This document shows positions 50,859-59,466 of a stretch of DNA of 64,000 nucleotides, piece after piece. The notes beneath the pieces were generated by a model that worked only from the letters and a program-made list of their open reading frames with translations, made no database searches and was not told the DNA's origin. The stretch is taken from contig NZ_ABIZ01000001.1 in the NCBI RefSeq assembly GCF_000172155.1, positions 3,319,105 through 3,383,104 on the forward strand. Direction: 5' to 3'. The translations under genes and the position numbers were made by a program. The stretch comes from Verrucomicrobium spinosum DSM 4136 = JCM 18804. Lineage in GTDB: Bacteria > Verrucomicrobiota > Verrucomicrobiia > Verrucomicrobiales > Verrucomicrobiaceae. Position 1 is the stretch's first letter. Every line of letters begins with the position of its first letter.

Positions 50859-51632
50859 TCAGCCCGCCTGCTGGCAACTCCCGTTCCGTTTAAGCGAACT
50901 TGACCGTTCGTCCAGTTCGTGCCACTCACGGGCCAGCTTGACAATCGACTGAGCAGTAGGCATGCGGAGCTTGCTCTTTATGTGCGCCCGGTGCGTCTCG
51001 ATCGTCTTGATACTAAGACAAAGCTGGGTCGCGATCTGCCTTGTCCCCAGACCCTTGGCCAGCCAGTGAAACACCTCCATCTCCCGGTCTGAGAGCCCCT
51101 GGATGGCCGGCTTGCCTTCTTCATCCACCGTGGGGGTATGAGCGAGCTTGTTAATCAGCTGCGCGAGAAGCCTGGGGCTCACATAATGGGTCCTGTTCGC
51201 GGTATGGCGAACCGCATCAGCCAGCTGCGTGAGCGTGTCATCCTTGCGCAGATATCCATAGGCTCCTGCTTTGAGGGCGCGGAGACCATAGAACAGTTCA
51301 TCATGCATGGTGAGCACCAATACGGTGGTGTGCGGTCGTTCTGCCAACATCATCTTGGTCACTTCTATACCATCCCGCCCCGGGAGGCTGATGTCCATGA
51401 CGACGAGATCGGGCTCCAAGTCCCGAAAGGAGGCTATGGCGGTGGTCGAATCTCCAGCCTCCCCGCACACTTCGAAGCCATCGATATCATGCAACATCTC
51501 GACCACGCCGAGGCGGAAGCCGGGGTGGTCATCCACCACCAGCACCCGTGTGGCCCGGGCTGACTTCTGAAGTGAGAGAGCAGGCAAAACAGAAGGAGGC
51601 ATGACGCCCATAATCGGGGCAGAGATGCTCAT
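50859..51632 (-). CDS. NarL/FixJ response regulator (intact paralogue)
   Basis: A 257-residue regulator starting at the ATG at 51632 (a TTG at 51674 or ATGs at 51611 and 51602 are alternatives). Receiver domain: VLVVDDHPGFRLGVVEML, phospho-acceptor in LVVMDISLPGRDG, TMHDELFYGLRALKAGAYGYLRKDD. LuxR helix-turn-helix: LSDREMEVFHWLAKGLGTRQIATQLCLSIKTIETHRAHIKSKL. It is closely similar to the IS-disrupted regulator at 42821-45364 throughout, including the unusual FYGLRALxAGAxGYLRKDD segment and the C-terminal LAREWxEL. The two are therefore duplicates, one now inactivated. No cognate histidine kinase is adjacent. Confidence 0.93.
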   Translation of the reverse strand: MSISAPIMGVMPPSVLPALSLQKSARATRVLVVDDHPGFRLGVVEMLHDIDGFEVCGEAGDSTTAIASFRDLEPDLVVMDISLPGRDGIEVTKMMLAERPHTTVLVLTMHDELFYGLRALKAGAYGYLRKDDTLTQLADAVRHTANRTHYVSPRLLAQLINKLAHTPTVDEEGKPAIQGLSDREMEVFHWLAKGLGTRQIATQLCLSIKTIETHRAHIKSKLRMPTAQSIVKLAREWHELDERSSSLKRNGSCQQAG

Positions 51633-51674
51633 CGGGCGTACTACAATGCCGGAGTGATCAGTTGCCGAATGCAA

Positions 51675-52428
51675 TAAAAAGGGGTGCTTTTTGTGCAGGA
51701 GTATCAGTATGAGCTGGTCGGAGCTAGGATAAGGTTACGCCGCAAGGCGGGAACGGAATGTTCCCGTCTTGCGATGCCCCCAGCATTTGTACACCCGGTG
51801 ATGTCTGCCGTACCAGATGTGGCCGTGGTGATGGCGGTGACTACCACAGAAGCGGTGCTCCATCCGCGGTCGGCGATGATGATGATGGCCGTGCCCGTGA
51901 CCATGACGATGGCCGACGGTTTGAATTTCACGAGATGGCTCTCCGTGGCGCTGACCGTGATGTTCTCGTGCCGTCGCCGTGGAGGGCGTCAAGCTGGTGG
52001 CAATTGTCAAGGTGGCCGCTGCAAAAATGGCGAAAAGCGGACGAGGGGTGGGGCTCGGTTTTGACTCGGTTCGTGGAGCAACATCTGCTGCCCGGGACCG
52101 AATCTTGGAGGGGATCAGATGAGTATTTATTCATCTGAACGCGGATATCCCGGTGCACCTTCCCTTTGCCCTGACTGGGACAGACTTCTGTCAGACATAA
52201 GAAAGGGCGGGAAGCGCAAGCCTCCGCCCTTGTTTACGTGCTGAATGAGTTCGGGATTCTAACTTGTCACGCCTGGCGTCTTTTTTTTGGCATGAGGGCT
52301 GTCAGTATCACGAGGTTTAATCGACCGTTTGGATGACGCCGCGGCTCGTGGTGATGCTGTCATCTTCGCGTGAAGGGCTGCTTGGGGTGGTGGCCTTGTC
52401 CAGGAAGGTGAGCCAGACAACAAGGCTT
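51675..52428. other. Intergenic region between regulator and repeat protein
   Basis: About 750 bp. It contains the His-rich candidate (51735-52010, listed separately). The region around 52195-52235 has a GAAAGGGCGGGAAGCGCAAGCCTCCGCCCTTG segment in which AAGGGCGG and CCGCCCTT can pair, a possible terminator. No other ORF is credible. Confidence 0.4.
51735..52010 (-). pseudogene. His-rich secreted protein, probably missing its start
   Basis: The frame reads upstream through PLFAIFAAATLTIATSLTPS with TATA before the likely cleavage, a convincing signal-peptide core. A very His-rich mature part follows (GHRHGHGHGHHHH, HRHHHGH) with aromatic IWYGRHHRVYKCWGH, ending RSRLAA. The signal core begins upstream of any usable start. 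The only start codon inside the signal frame is a TTG at 52010, in the middle of the hydrophobic core. No ATG, GTG or TTG lies in the frame between there and the upstream stop. An ATG in another frame nearby suggests a frameshift. Metal-binding or heavy-metal-chaperone roles are guessed from the histidines. Coordinates cover only the start-to-stop part. Confidence 0.4.
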
Positions 52429-52992
52429 TCAATAGGGCCTTGGGGGGACCACGGGTACCCCCTGGGTTACGGTGGTGCGGACGTAAACGGTCTCGCCGTT
52501 TATGTAGTAAGCGTAGTAGTAGGTTCCTGCGCAGTAGTAGTACCTGACACCGCCAAAGGTATGCATGGTATAACCTGTGGGCAGGCGGTACATGTAGCGC
52601 ATGGGGTTTCTGGGATCGAAGGGGCCGCGAGGATCAAACACACCCCGAGGGTCGGCTATTCCGCGGGGGTCGGCTATTCCGCGGGGGTCGGCTACGCCGC
52701 GGGGGTCGGCTATTCCGCGGGGGTCGGCTATTCCGCGGGGGTCGGCTATTCCGCGGGGGTCGGCTATTCCGCGGGGGTCGGCTATTCCGCGGGGGTCGGC
52801 TATTCCGCGGGGGTCGGCTATTCCGCGGGGGTCGGCTATTCCGCGGGGGTCGGCTACGCCGCGGGGGTCGGCTACGCCGCGGGGGTTCCCCGGGCGATGC
52901 TTGGGACCGGCAAGACTGGCAGGGGTGAAGACGGTGGCGCAGAGTACTGCTAGCAGCGGCAGGAGAACTTTGACTTGGTGCGTGAATTTCAT
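52429..52992 (-). CDS. Secreted protein with ADPRG(I/V) hexapeptide repeat
   Basis: A 187-residue protein: signal peptide (KVLLPLLAVLCATVFTPASL, AG cleavage), a tandem array of about 15 six-residue units DPRG-I/V-A (about residues 36-125), then a C-terminal aromatic domain. That domain (RYMYRLPTGYTMHTFGGVRYYYCAGTYYYAYYINGETVYV) resembles the DUF6515-like wall or secreted repeats with Tyr-rich strands. The 18-bp DNA units are almost identical, so the array is young or homogenised. An extended, flexible spacer is likely, with the Tyr domain as the functional end. Function unknown. Confidence 0.8.
   Translation of the reverse strand: MKFTHQVKVLLPLLAVLCATVFTPASLAGPKHRPGNPRGVADPRGVADPRGIADPRGIADPRGIADPRGIADPRGIADPRGIADPRGIADPRGIADPRGVADPRGIADPRGIADPRGVFDPRGPFDPRNPMRYMYRLPTGYTMHTFGGVRYYYCAGTYYYAYYINGETVYVRTTVTQGVPVVPPRPY
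52640..52885 (-). repeat. 18-bp tandem repeat array inside the secreted-protein gene
   Basis: Units of GACCCCCGCGGAATAGCC (minus strand), about 13 near-perfect copies, differing mainly in the I/V codon (ATA versus GTA). Because 18 is a multiple of three and the unit lacks stops in any frame, long spurious ORFs appear in the overlapping frames. Confidence 0.9.
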
Positions 52993-53054
52993 GGCAGAAA
53001 GAGTGGGAAGTTGAAGCAGAAGTGTGATCAGGAATTGAGAGGGCAGGTACGGCC

Positions 53055-53852
53055 TTAGCGGCTCTTGAGCATCTGCAGCCGTTGAGAGTCGGCAGCTGGG
53101 CGCCTGGAGAACAAGCTTTCGTCAACGGGCACATTCAACTCCCACTTTGTGAGTCGCACGTCCCAGGTCGGTTTGCCCGGGAGGTCAGTGAATGTGAGCA
53201 AGTAGCGCCGGGGGAGCAGGTCCTTTTTCCCAATCCAGATATCACCAGTGATTCCTTGCTGTTCGTATTGAAGGCGCTCGCAGCGAGTCCAGCCGACCCA
53301 CTCCACACCGGTCACTTTGGCTGAGGTGACATTTAGAAAGATCTGGGTGTCAAAGTCACTTGCCAACAGTTCAGCCACAGGTGGTCGGAATCCAAAGCGA
53401 TCGTCCATACGATTTGCAAACTGGCTGATCGATGCCGCCTTGAGCGGCTCCAGGGCATGGTGCTTGGGACCGGGATGGATCAGACAGAGGGTCCTGCCAT
53501 CATAGGCGATCTCGCGAGTTTCCCCGCCAGCCTGTTGCACGGCATAGAACTGGTTCGGACGCTTGATGGTGATTACGAGGGGGCCGTTTTCCAGCCTAGC
53601 TCCGACGCCAAGTCTAGCGTCCAGCTTGTGCTTGGCGGTGAGGCGAAGGGTCTGGGCGCTGCTGAGTTTTGTCGTAACTTCTTGGGCCAGCGTGGCCGCT
53701 GCGGGATCTATGCCTGGTGTAATTTTTGGTGCCGGCCGTGAATTGGTCAAGTGCTGACCCGCGCCGCCTACCTCGGCACGAAGGGAGGTCGGGTCGAGGA
53801 TGAGGATGGCGAGGGCGGGAGAGAGGAGATGAACAGCAAGGCGGGTGGTCAT
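53055..53852 (-). CDS. DUF2092-family exported protein
   Basis: A 265-residue secreted protein. Signal: LAVHLLSPALAILILDPTSLRA with cleavage near RAEVG. The mature protein starts GIDPAAATLAQEVTTKLSSAQTLRLTAKHK, followed by ARLENGPLVITIKRPNQFYAVQQAGGETREIAYDGRTLCLIHPGPKHHA, the typical DUF2092 pattern with a LolA-like beta sandwich. The C-terminus (GWTRCERLQYEQQGITGDIWIGKKDLLPRRYLLTFTDLPGKPTWDVRLTKWELN) completes it. Members are often encoded beside ABC or lipid proteins; here the neighbours are the repeat protein and a sulfatase on the same strand. Function unknown; probably binds a hydrophobic molecule. Confidence 0.85.
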   Translation of the reverse strand: MTTRLAVHLLSPALAILILDPTSLRAEVGGAGQHLTNSRPAPKITPGIDPAAATLAQEVTTKLSSAQTLRLTAKHKLDARLGVGARLENGPLVITIKRPNQFYAVQQAGGETREIAYDGRTLCLIHPGPKHHALEPLKAASISQFANRMDDRFGFRPPVAELLASDFDTQIFLNVTSAKVTGVEWVGWTRCERLQYEQQGITGDIWIGKKDLLPRRYLLTFTDLPGKPTWDVRLTKWELNVPVDESLFSRRPAADSQRLQMLKSR

Positions 53853-53951
53853 GGATTTGGTGGAGTGGAGTGGATGGAAAAAGAACGAGGCCGCGCCTGG
53901 TGGATGAACCGACGCGACCCGGTTCAGAGAGGTCCTGTCTGGAGGAGTGCT

Positions 53952-56279
53952 TTACTTCTGCTCTACGGTGACTCTCATGATCTTGCCTGCAAAGATGCTG
54001 GGAGGGCCGGGCTTGTAATCGGGGGAGACGTTGGTCTCGGCATCGATGCCCACATCGGCCCCTTCGTCGGCGGAAAAGGCGTAGGGCTGGGTCTTGGGGA
54101 TATGGGCCTCGGCCACTTTCTTGCCATCGACACTGAGGATGGATTTACCGCCAGTGCCGGGTTTGCTCTCATCGGGGATGAACTCGTAGTTGATTAGGTG
54201 CTTGCCGGGGGTGAGGGAGACTTCGCTTCCGATGTTGGTGCGCTCCAGCGCGAAGTAGTTGTACTCGTGCCGCGGCTTGCCGTCCTTCAGGTAGAGTGTC
54301 CAGCCACCGAAGTAGCCCGCCTGGGCGATGATGACGCCGTTGGTCTTGTCATTCGCAACTTCAACCTCTGCCTCAATGGTGTGATGGACGCCCTTCACGT
54401 TGATGAAGGCGTTCTCAAGCATGCCGATCATGCCGGGATAGACTGTGAGGGTCTTGCGTCCGTTAAGCAGGTCTGGCCTGCCGGCGATTGCGGCGTTGAA
54501 GCGCTCGGAGCGGCGGTCATCGATCGGCAGGACGTGGTTGCGTTCCGCTTCCTTCAAGAAGAGGGCTTGCAATTCCTTGAGTTTGTCAGGGTGCTTTGCC
54601 GCAAGGTTGTTTGCCTGGCTGAAGTCCTCATCCACATTGTAGAGCTCCCATACGTCGTCCTGTAGTGCCGGCAGCGGCACCATGAGCCATGGGATGGAGT
54701 GGCGGGTGCAAGCGACCCAGCCTTCGTGATAGATGCCGCGGTTGCCGAACATCTCGAAGTACTGCGTGTTGCGCGTGTCTTTGGCATTCGGAGCATCAGC
54801 GCTGTAGAGCATGGAAACTCCGTCCATCGGGCGTTGCTTGACGCCATTGACCACCTTTGGCTGGGGGATCTTCGCGGCTTCGAGCGCGGTGGGGGCGACA
54901 TCAATGACGTGATGAAACTGGCTGCGAATTTCGCCCCTGGCTTTGATGCCCTTCGGCCAGTGCATGACCATGCCGTTGCGCGTACCGCCGAAGTGGCTTG
55001 CGACCTGCTTGGTCCACTGGAAAGGGGTGTTACCCGCCCAGGCCCAGCCGATGGCGAAGTGAGGGAAGGTGGTCGAATCGCCCCATGCGTCGATGTGATC
55101 CATCATCTGTTCGGCTTTTCCAATGATGCCATTGAGCGCCATCATCTCATTGTAGGTGCCCTCCGGGCCGCCTTCCGCGCTGGAGCCGTTGTCGCCTACG
55201 ATGTAGAAGAAGAGCGTGTTGTCGAGCTCGCCGATCTTCTCAAGCTGTGAGACGAGGCGGCCGACCTGGTCATCCGTGTGTTCCGCGAACCCGGCGAAGG
55301 TTTCCATCTGGCGCTCGAAGAGCTTCTTCTGCTGGGCGCTCATGCCGTCCCATGCGGGAATCTCCCTGGGGCGGGCGGTGAGCTGGGTGTCCTCCGGGAT
55401 GATGCCCATCTTCTTCTGCCGCGCGAAGGTCTCCTCACGCAGCTTGTCCCAGCCGCTGGCGAACTGGCCTTTGTATTTCTCGATCCATTCCTTGGGCGCG
55501 TGGTGTGGAGCATGAGTGGCCCCGGTGGCGAAGTACATGTAGAACGGCTTGTCTGGGGTGAGGGACTGCTGCGCGCTGACCCACTGGATGGCCTTGTCCG
55601 TCATGTCCACTGTGAAGTGATAGGTGGGGGAGAGTAACGGTTCCGCCCGTGCCACCCCATCGAAGATCGCAGGGGCCCATTGATTGGTTTCGCCGCCGAT
55701 GAAACCGTAGAATTTGTCGAAACCTGAGCCTGTGGGCCAGCGGTCAAACGGCCCCGAAACAGACACCTCCCATGGGGGCGTCTCGTGGTATTTCCCAAAT
55801 GCACCCGTACTGTAGCCATTCTGCCGGAGGATCTCCGCGAGCGTGGAGATCTCTTTAGGCCGGATACCGGTATTGCCGGGAAGCGCCGTCGCCAGTTCCA
55901 TGATTGCGCCCGCATTGTTTGCATGGTGATTGTGGCCGGTAAGGAGTGCGGTGCGCGTGGGGCTGCAGAGGGCGGTGGTGTGAAAACGGTTGTACCGCAG
56001 GCCACTTTTGGCGAGCTTTTCCAGGGTGGGCATCTTGATGGGGCCGCCGAACGCACTGCTGTGACCGAATCCGATGTCGTCAATCAGGACGATCACCACA
56101 TTTGGCGCTCCGGCTGGAGGCTTGATTTCGAAACGCGGCGGAGCTTTCGCGTCGCGGGCGTCGAGCGTGGTGATCGCTTTTACGGTAGGCTCTGCGATGG
56201 GGAGTGAGGTTCGGTCTGGCTCTGCCTGGGCGAAGGCCGCCAGGGCAAAGGCGAAAAGCAGGGTTGTAGAGAGTTTCAT
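53952..56279 (-). CDS. Exported arylsulfatase
   Basis: A 775-residue sulfatase, start at the ATG at 56279 (MKLSTTLLFAFALAAFAQA signal). N-terminal metal site VVIVLIDDIGFGHSSAFGG (D67, D68). The formylglycine motif CSPTR (C105-R109) is followed by TALLTGHNHH. The second site lies at FYIVGDNGSSAEGG, and GATHAPHHAPKEWIEKYKG is characteristic of AslA/arylsulfatase-type enzymes. After the fold (about residue 560) a beta-rich C-terminal domain of about 200 residues (NAFINVKGVHHTIEAEVEV to IFAGKIMRVTVEQK) is typical of this subgroup. The protein is secreted or periplasmic. The lipase-like gene lies 97 nt upstream on the same strand, so one transcript is possible. Formylglycine-generating enzyme needed from elsewhere. 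Confidence 0.92.
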   Translation of the reverse strand: MKLSTTLLFAFALAAFAQAEPDRTSLPIAEPTVKAITTLDARDAKAPPRFEIKPPAGAPNVVIVLIDDIGFGHSSAFGGPIKMPTLEKLAKSGLRYNRFHTTALCSPTRTALLTGHNHHANNAGAIMELATALPGNTGIRPKEISTLAEILRQNGYSTGAFGKYHETPPWEVSVSGPFDRWPTGSGFDKFYGFIGGETNQWAPAIFDGVARAEPLLSPTYHFTVDMTDKAIQWVSAQQSLTPDKPFYMYFATGATHAPHHAPKEWIEKYKGQFASGWDKLREETFARQKKMGIIPEDTQLTARPREIPAWDGMSAQQKKLFERQMETFAGFAEHTDDQVGRLVSQLEKIGELDNTLFFYIVGDNGSSAEGGPEGTYNEMMALNGIIGKAEQMMDHIDAWGDSTTFPHFAIGWAWAGNTPFQWTKQVASHFGGTRNGMVMHWPKGIKARGEIRSQFHHVIDVAPTALEAAKIPQPKVVNGVKQRPMDGVSMLYSADAPNAKDTRNTQYFEMFGNRGIYHEGWVACTRHSIPWLMVPLPALQDDVWELYNVDEDFSQANNLAAKHPDKLKELQALFLKEAERNHVLPIDDRRSERFNAAIAGRPDLLNGRKTLTVYPGMIGMLENAFINVKGVHHTIEAEVEVANDKTNGVIIAQAGYFGGWTLYLKDGKPRHEYNYFALERTNIGSEVSLTPGKHLINYEFIPDESKPGTGGKSILSVDGKKVAEAHIPKTQPYAFSADEGADVGIDAETNVSPDYKPGPPSIFAGKIMRVTVEQK

Positions 56280-56376
56280 GGATATGGGTGGAAGGGTGAG
56301 GATAGCGGCATTGTGGAATGAAGGGCGCTGCGCCTTTTTGTGGATTTGCAAACAGGAGTGTATGAAATGGCATGTC

Positions 56377-58044
56377 CTACCTGCCGACGTGCAACAGCAG
56401 AATCCGGCGGACCTCGGCGATGGCCTGCGGGTTCTGGTGAGCGTTGTGGCCAGAGGGCACGGTCAGCTCACTCTCCGCCCCGGGCAGGTAACTGCTCCAG
56501 TAGGGCACGATGCCGTCTGAGCAGCAGGGTTTGGTCTTGTCCTTGTTGCCCCCCTTCCCCCGGTCGCCCACGATGGCGTTGTAGGGAATGCCCGGGGTTA
56601 GAGGAAATGTGTTGATGTTCATCACGAACCGGTTGTTGGGGGCGAGGGTGTCCACGCTGTTGGGGATGCGGTTGAGCTTGAGGGTGCCCTCTGGCAGCGG
56701 GGTGAGGAGGGTGAAGGCCTCTGTGCCCACCGCGAGGAGTTTGCCCGGGGCCCTGACCAGACGGGAACCGATACGGCCCGCCACTCCAGAGGCCATGTCT
56801 GCCCCCCTGAGCGGAGCGGAGACGAAGATGACGCGACCGACCTCCGGGCGGTGGGTGAAGATCAACGACTGCATGAGCAGGGCCTTGTTCTCCGCGGAGA
56901 CATTGACCTCGGATGGTGGCTTGCCAAAGGTCTTGAGCCAGAGTTTGTCATCCACATCGGTGACGAGGAGGCGGCTGATGCACCCTCCCATGCTGTGGCC
57001 AATGACGACCATTTTCTTCTTCAAGGGGAAACGTTTCTGCACGGCATCCAGCTCATTGCGCAGAATGGCGGCGGAGTAGGGATAGGGGTAGCCGCTGGGG
57101 TAACTGTAAAACCAGAACTGGTAGTGACGCCTGATCTCCTCATGAGAGCGGAGTGAGTTGATGAGTGGCGTGTAAGTGGCAGGGGAGGAGTTCAGCCCGT
57201 GGATGACCAGCACCACGGTCTTGTTTGGGTCATAGGGCTGGAGCCGGGAGATGCGGGCGGTATCGGCGTATTTCTCTGGATTGAGGAGCCGGGCAAGCCC
57301 CATCTTCTCCGGTTTGGTGCTCGCGAGCATGACGGCTACTGGCACCGTGAAGTCCGCGCTCATGGGGAAGGTGTGCGTGCCGATACGGACATCCTCCGTG
57401 GCAAGAGGGTCCTCAAAAGCGAGCTCACAGGTCTTGCCTGAGAATCGCGCAACCGCGGTGACGCCGTAGTAGGTGCGGGGGAGGCCGAAGTTTTCCCGGG
57501 AGTCAGTGTTCTCCTTGCGGCCTACGGCCACCAGCGGAGCTCCTACCCCCTCCTTGATGGAGCGCTCCTTTACAAAACTGCCGCCCACATCAAACTGGTC
57601 TGCGGGGGTGAAGTCATAGAGTGCGGGATTCCACGCCTTTCGGGCATCCGGGCGTCGGGTGAGGACGAAGTCACCACCCGCTGCAGGCACGGTGAGTGGC
57701 TTCGTCCACGGGTCGAGCTTCGCATCCCGGATGCTCGTGAAGATACGGGCAACAGCGAAGTTGTAGTCGTCTCTCACAGCCTTGTTTCCCGGGTGGAGCT
57801 GTAGCTGTATGGAGGCGGCTTTTGCGGCGCAGAGGTAGTTGCCCAGTGCCGCCATCGGCTCACGTTTGCTGAGTCGCAGGCCGGCTGCGATGCCCCGCTC
57901 CACCTCGGTGGAGACTCCCGGGACATTTGGGGCCGATCGATAGGTTGGGGTTCTCTCCCGGACCTCCGCGATGCGGACGCAACTGGAGAGTGTGGTGCAG
58001 AGGAGCAGTGCGGAGAGGGGCAGCGCAGGGAGATGACGTCTCAT
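56377..58044 (-). CDS. Lipoprotein alpha/beta-hydrolase (lipase-like), copy 2
   Basis: A 555-residue paralogue of the protein at 37332-39083. Start at the ATG at 58044; a TTG two codons earlier is possible. Signal with core PLSALLLCTTLS and lipobox LSSC. An N-terminal helical domain follows with the same PGNKAVRDDYNFAVARIF block as copy 1. The hydrolase domain starts at VVLVIHGLNSSPATYTPL, the serine is in VVIGHSMGGCISRLLV, and the end shows SYLPGAESELTVPSGHNAHQNPQAIAEVRRILLLH. Shared segments, such as HYQFWFYSYPSGYPYP and GRGKGGNKDKTKP-like, make the duplication certain. The proteins diverge mostly in the linker. Possibly cotranscribed with the sulfatase. Confidence 0.85.
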   Translation of the reverse strand: MRRHLPALPLSALLLCTTLSSCVRIAEVRERTPTYRSAPNVPGVSTEVERGIAAGLRLSKREPMAALGNYLCAAKAASIQLQLHPGNKAVRDDYNFAVARIFTSIRDAKLDPWTKPLTVPAAGGDFVLTRRPDARKAWNPALYDFTPADQFDVGGSFVKERSIKEGVGAPLVAVGRKENTDSRENFGLPRTYYGVTAVARFSGKTCELAFEDPLATEDVRIGTHTFPMSADFTVPVAVMLASTKPEKMGLARLLNPEKYADTARISRLQPYDPNKTVVLVIHGLNSSPATYTPLINSLRSHEEIRRHYQFWFYSYPSGYPYPYSAAILRNELDAVQKRFPLKKKMVVIGHSMGGCISRLLVTDVDDKLWLKTFGKPPSEVNVSAENKALLMQSLIFTHRPEVGRVIFVSAPLRGADMASGVAGRIGSRLVRAPGKLLAVGTEAFTLLTPLPEGTLKLNRIPNSVDTLAPNNRFVMNINTFPLTPGIPYNAIVGDRGKGGNKDKTKPCCSDGIVPYWSSYLPGAESELTVPSGHNAHQNPQAIAEVRRILLLHVGR

Positions 58045-58096
58045 GGACAAGGTGAAGGGGTGATGGCGGTCTTCTTCTCAAGTGGTGGGTTTCAAT

Positions 58097-58305
58097 CCTT
58101 AACAAAGAACAGGTAATGCTCCCAGCTTTTGATGCGCAGGAGGAGCATTCGCATGATGAAGAGGGCAGGGGCCTGCTCCATGTAAATGGAACACTGGATA
58201 GTGAGCAGACGGCTCAGAGCCTTGCGTATCTGCTCCCCGTCATCCAGCACTGCCACAACTGCTCTGCCTGCTTTCATCAAGTGGCATTGTGACGCAGGCG
58301 GGCTC
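58097..58305 (-). pseudogene. Receiver-domain fragment of a response regulator
   Basis: A minus-strand frame reads AVVAVLDDGEQIRKALSRLL, which matches the first strand and helix of FixJ-like receivers (VVDDD-x-x-VRKALxRLL). It then loses similarity (TIQCSIYMEQAP...). The phospho-acceptor aspartate and the rest of the domain are absent. It therefore looks like a degraded remnant rather than a gene. Boundaries are approximate. Confidence 0.55.
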
Positions 58306-58356
58306 ATGCCGCTATTGCCCTTTAGTGCAACATGGCGCAAATAGTTGCAGCTTCAT

Positions 58357-58521
58357 CCGCCCGCACGAGGCCGCCGGTGGAGCCCGGATTTTTCCGCAGC
58401 CCGGACAAGGCTGGCCACGGAGTCGAGATTGAGTATTTGCATGAGGTGGGCGCGGTGGACCTTGACGGTCTGCTCCCCTGTGCCCAGCTCCGCGGCGATC
58501 TGCTGTGCTGTCATACACTAA
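58357..58521 (-). pseudogene. LuxR-type helix-turn-helix fragment
   Basis: Minus-strand translation from an ATG near 58517 reads MTAQQIAAELGTGEQTVKVHRAHLMQ then LNLDSVASLVRAAEKSG. That is the C-terminal half of a FixJ-type LuxR domain, with the second helix (VKVHRAHLMQ) well preserved. A TAG stop lies two codons upstream in the same frame, and no receiver domain precedes it. It is the 3' end of a lost regulator. The receiver fragment lies downstream of it rather than upstream, so the two are not simply one gene with a gap. Boundaries approximate. Confidence 0.6.
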
Positions 58522-58619
58522 TGCCCCTGAGGTGCGTCGGGGGCAAGGGCATCGGTGGTAGTGAGTTTGAGATGCAGAATCACTCGCTGCCCAAGTGCCG
58601 AGCCGACCCATTTCTAAAC

Positions 58620-59198
58620 TTAGTCGTCCAGTCCTTTGCCGGCGAGAATCTGAGGTGCGCATTTCTCGATCCTCGACTCCCTCGTTTTGGATTGTTTGGC
58701 ACTGGAGAAGTGCAGCAGATAGGCGCGTTGCCGTCCCGGCGTGAGGGCTTTAAACGCAGCTTTCAGCTTCGAGTTCTTGTCCAGCTTGTCTTGGAACTCT
58801 TTGGGCACCTTGTGCTCGGAGATGTCCTTGTAGGGTACTTCCAGTCCAGCTTTCTCCACTTCCATCGCCTCCCGGATGTAGGTCTTCAGGGTGGACTGGT
58901 TCTTGACGATGTCTGCGCTCTTGGTGAACCGGGCCTGGCGCGCTGCCTGTGTGTTCTCCGTGGGGCGCACGAGAATCCCTTTGGAATCCTGGAGAAGGGC
59001 ACCTTTGCAAAAAAGAACGGCGCAGTACTCCTTGAAGCCCAGGAGAATCACCACGTTGCCGCCCTCGAAGGTATAACAGGGTTTGCCCCATTTCAGTTCC
59101 TCCGTCAGCCCACAGGAGAGAGCAATGGCTCGCAACCTCATCAGTTCGTCCTGCCATTGTTTGGCCCTGCTCAGGAAGTCGTCGATCTTGGGATTCAT
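58620..59198 (-). CDS. YdeI/DUF1801-type protein
   Basis: A 192-residue protein from the ATG at 59198. The N-terminal half (MNPKIDDFLSRAKQWQDELM, LSCGLTEELKWGKPCYTFEGGNVVILLGFKEYCAVLFCKG) is a DUF1801-type domain with the ELKWG-PCY motif. The C-terminal part (VPYKDISEHKVPKEFQDKLDKNSKLKAAFKALTPGRQRAYLLHFSSAKQSKTRESRIEKCAPQILAGKGLDD) is the YdeI/OmpD-associated helical domain with LTPGRQRAYLL and SAKQSKTRESRIEK. Both together match the YdeI family, linked in enterobacteria to antimicrobial-peptide resistance through outer-membrane porins. The extended ORF upstream to 59357 is unlikely to be coding. Cytoplasmic by sequence. Confidence 0.88.
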   Translation of the reverse strand: MNPKIDDFLSRAKQWQDELMRLRAIALSCGLTEELKWGKPCYTFEGGNVVILLGFKEYCAVLFCKGALLQDSKGILVRPTENTQAARQARFTKSADIVKNQSTLKTYIREAMEVEKAGLEVPYKDISEHKVPKEFQDKLDKNSKLKAAFKALTPGRQRAYLLHFSSAKQSKTRESRIEKCAPQILAGKGLDD

Positions 59199-59466
59199 AC
59201 GGCTGCGATGTGGCGAGAATGAATGCGAGCATAGTAGGAAACCAGGCTCTACGCCGCAACTGTCCCTTTGGTAGGAAAGCTTGTTTGCCAACCACAATAA
59301 TACATCGTTCACGCTGTCTGAGCGATGATCAGGCATCCTTGGTGGTTCCAAGGTCAAGGTGCTGACACGATGCCGAGAACGAGGGGCGAAGGTTCGAGGA
59401 AGGAGTGGTGCAGGCCGGTGGGAGGCCCCCGGAGTCGTGCTGTCCGCACGGTCCGCTGTGGCGGGA

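Noticed and set aside
52333-53014. Long plus-strand ORFs rich in GVGYSA or RGSAIP repeats
   Set aside because: They are shadows of the 18-bp repeat, which is open in every frame. The minus-strand gene has the signal peptide and the natural C-terminal domain.
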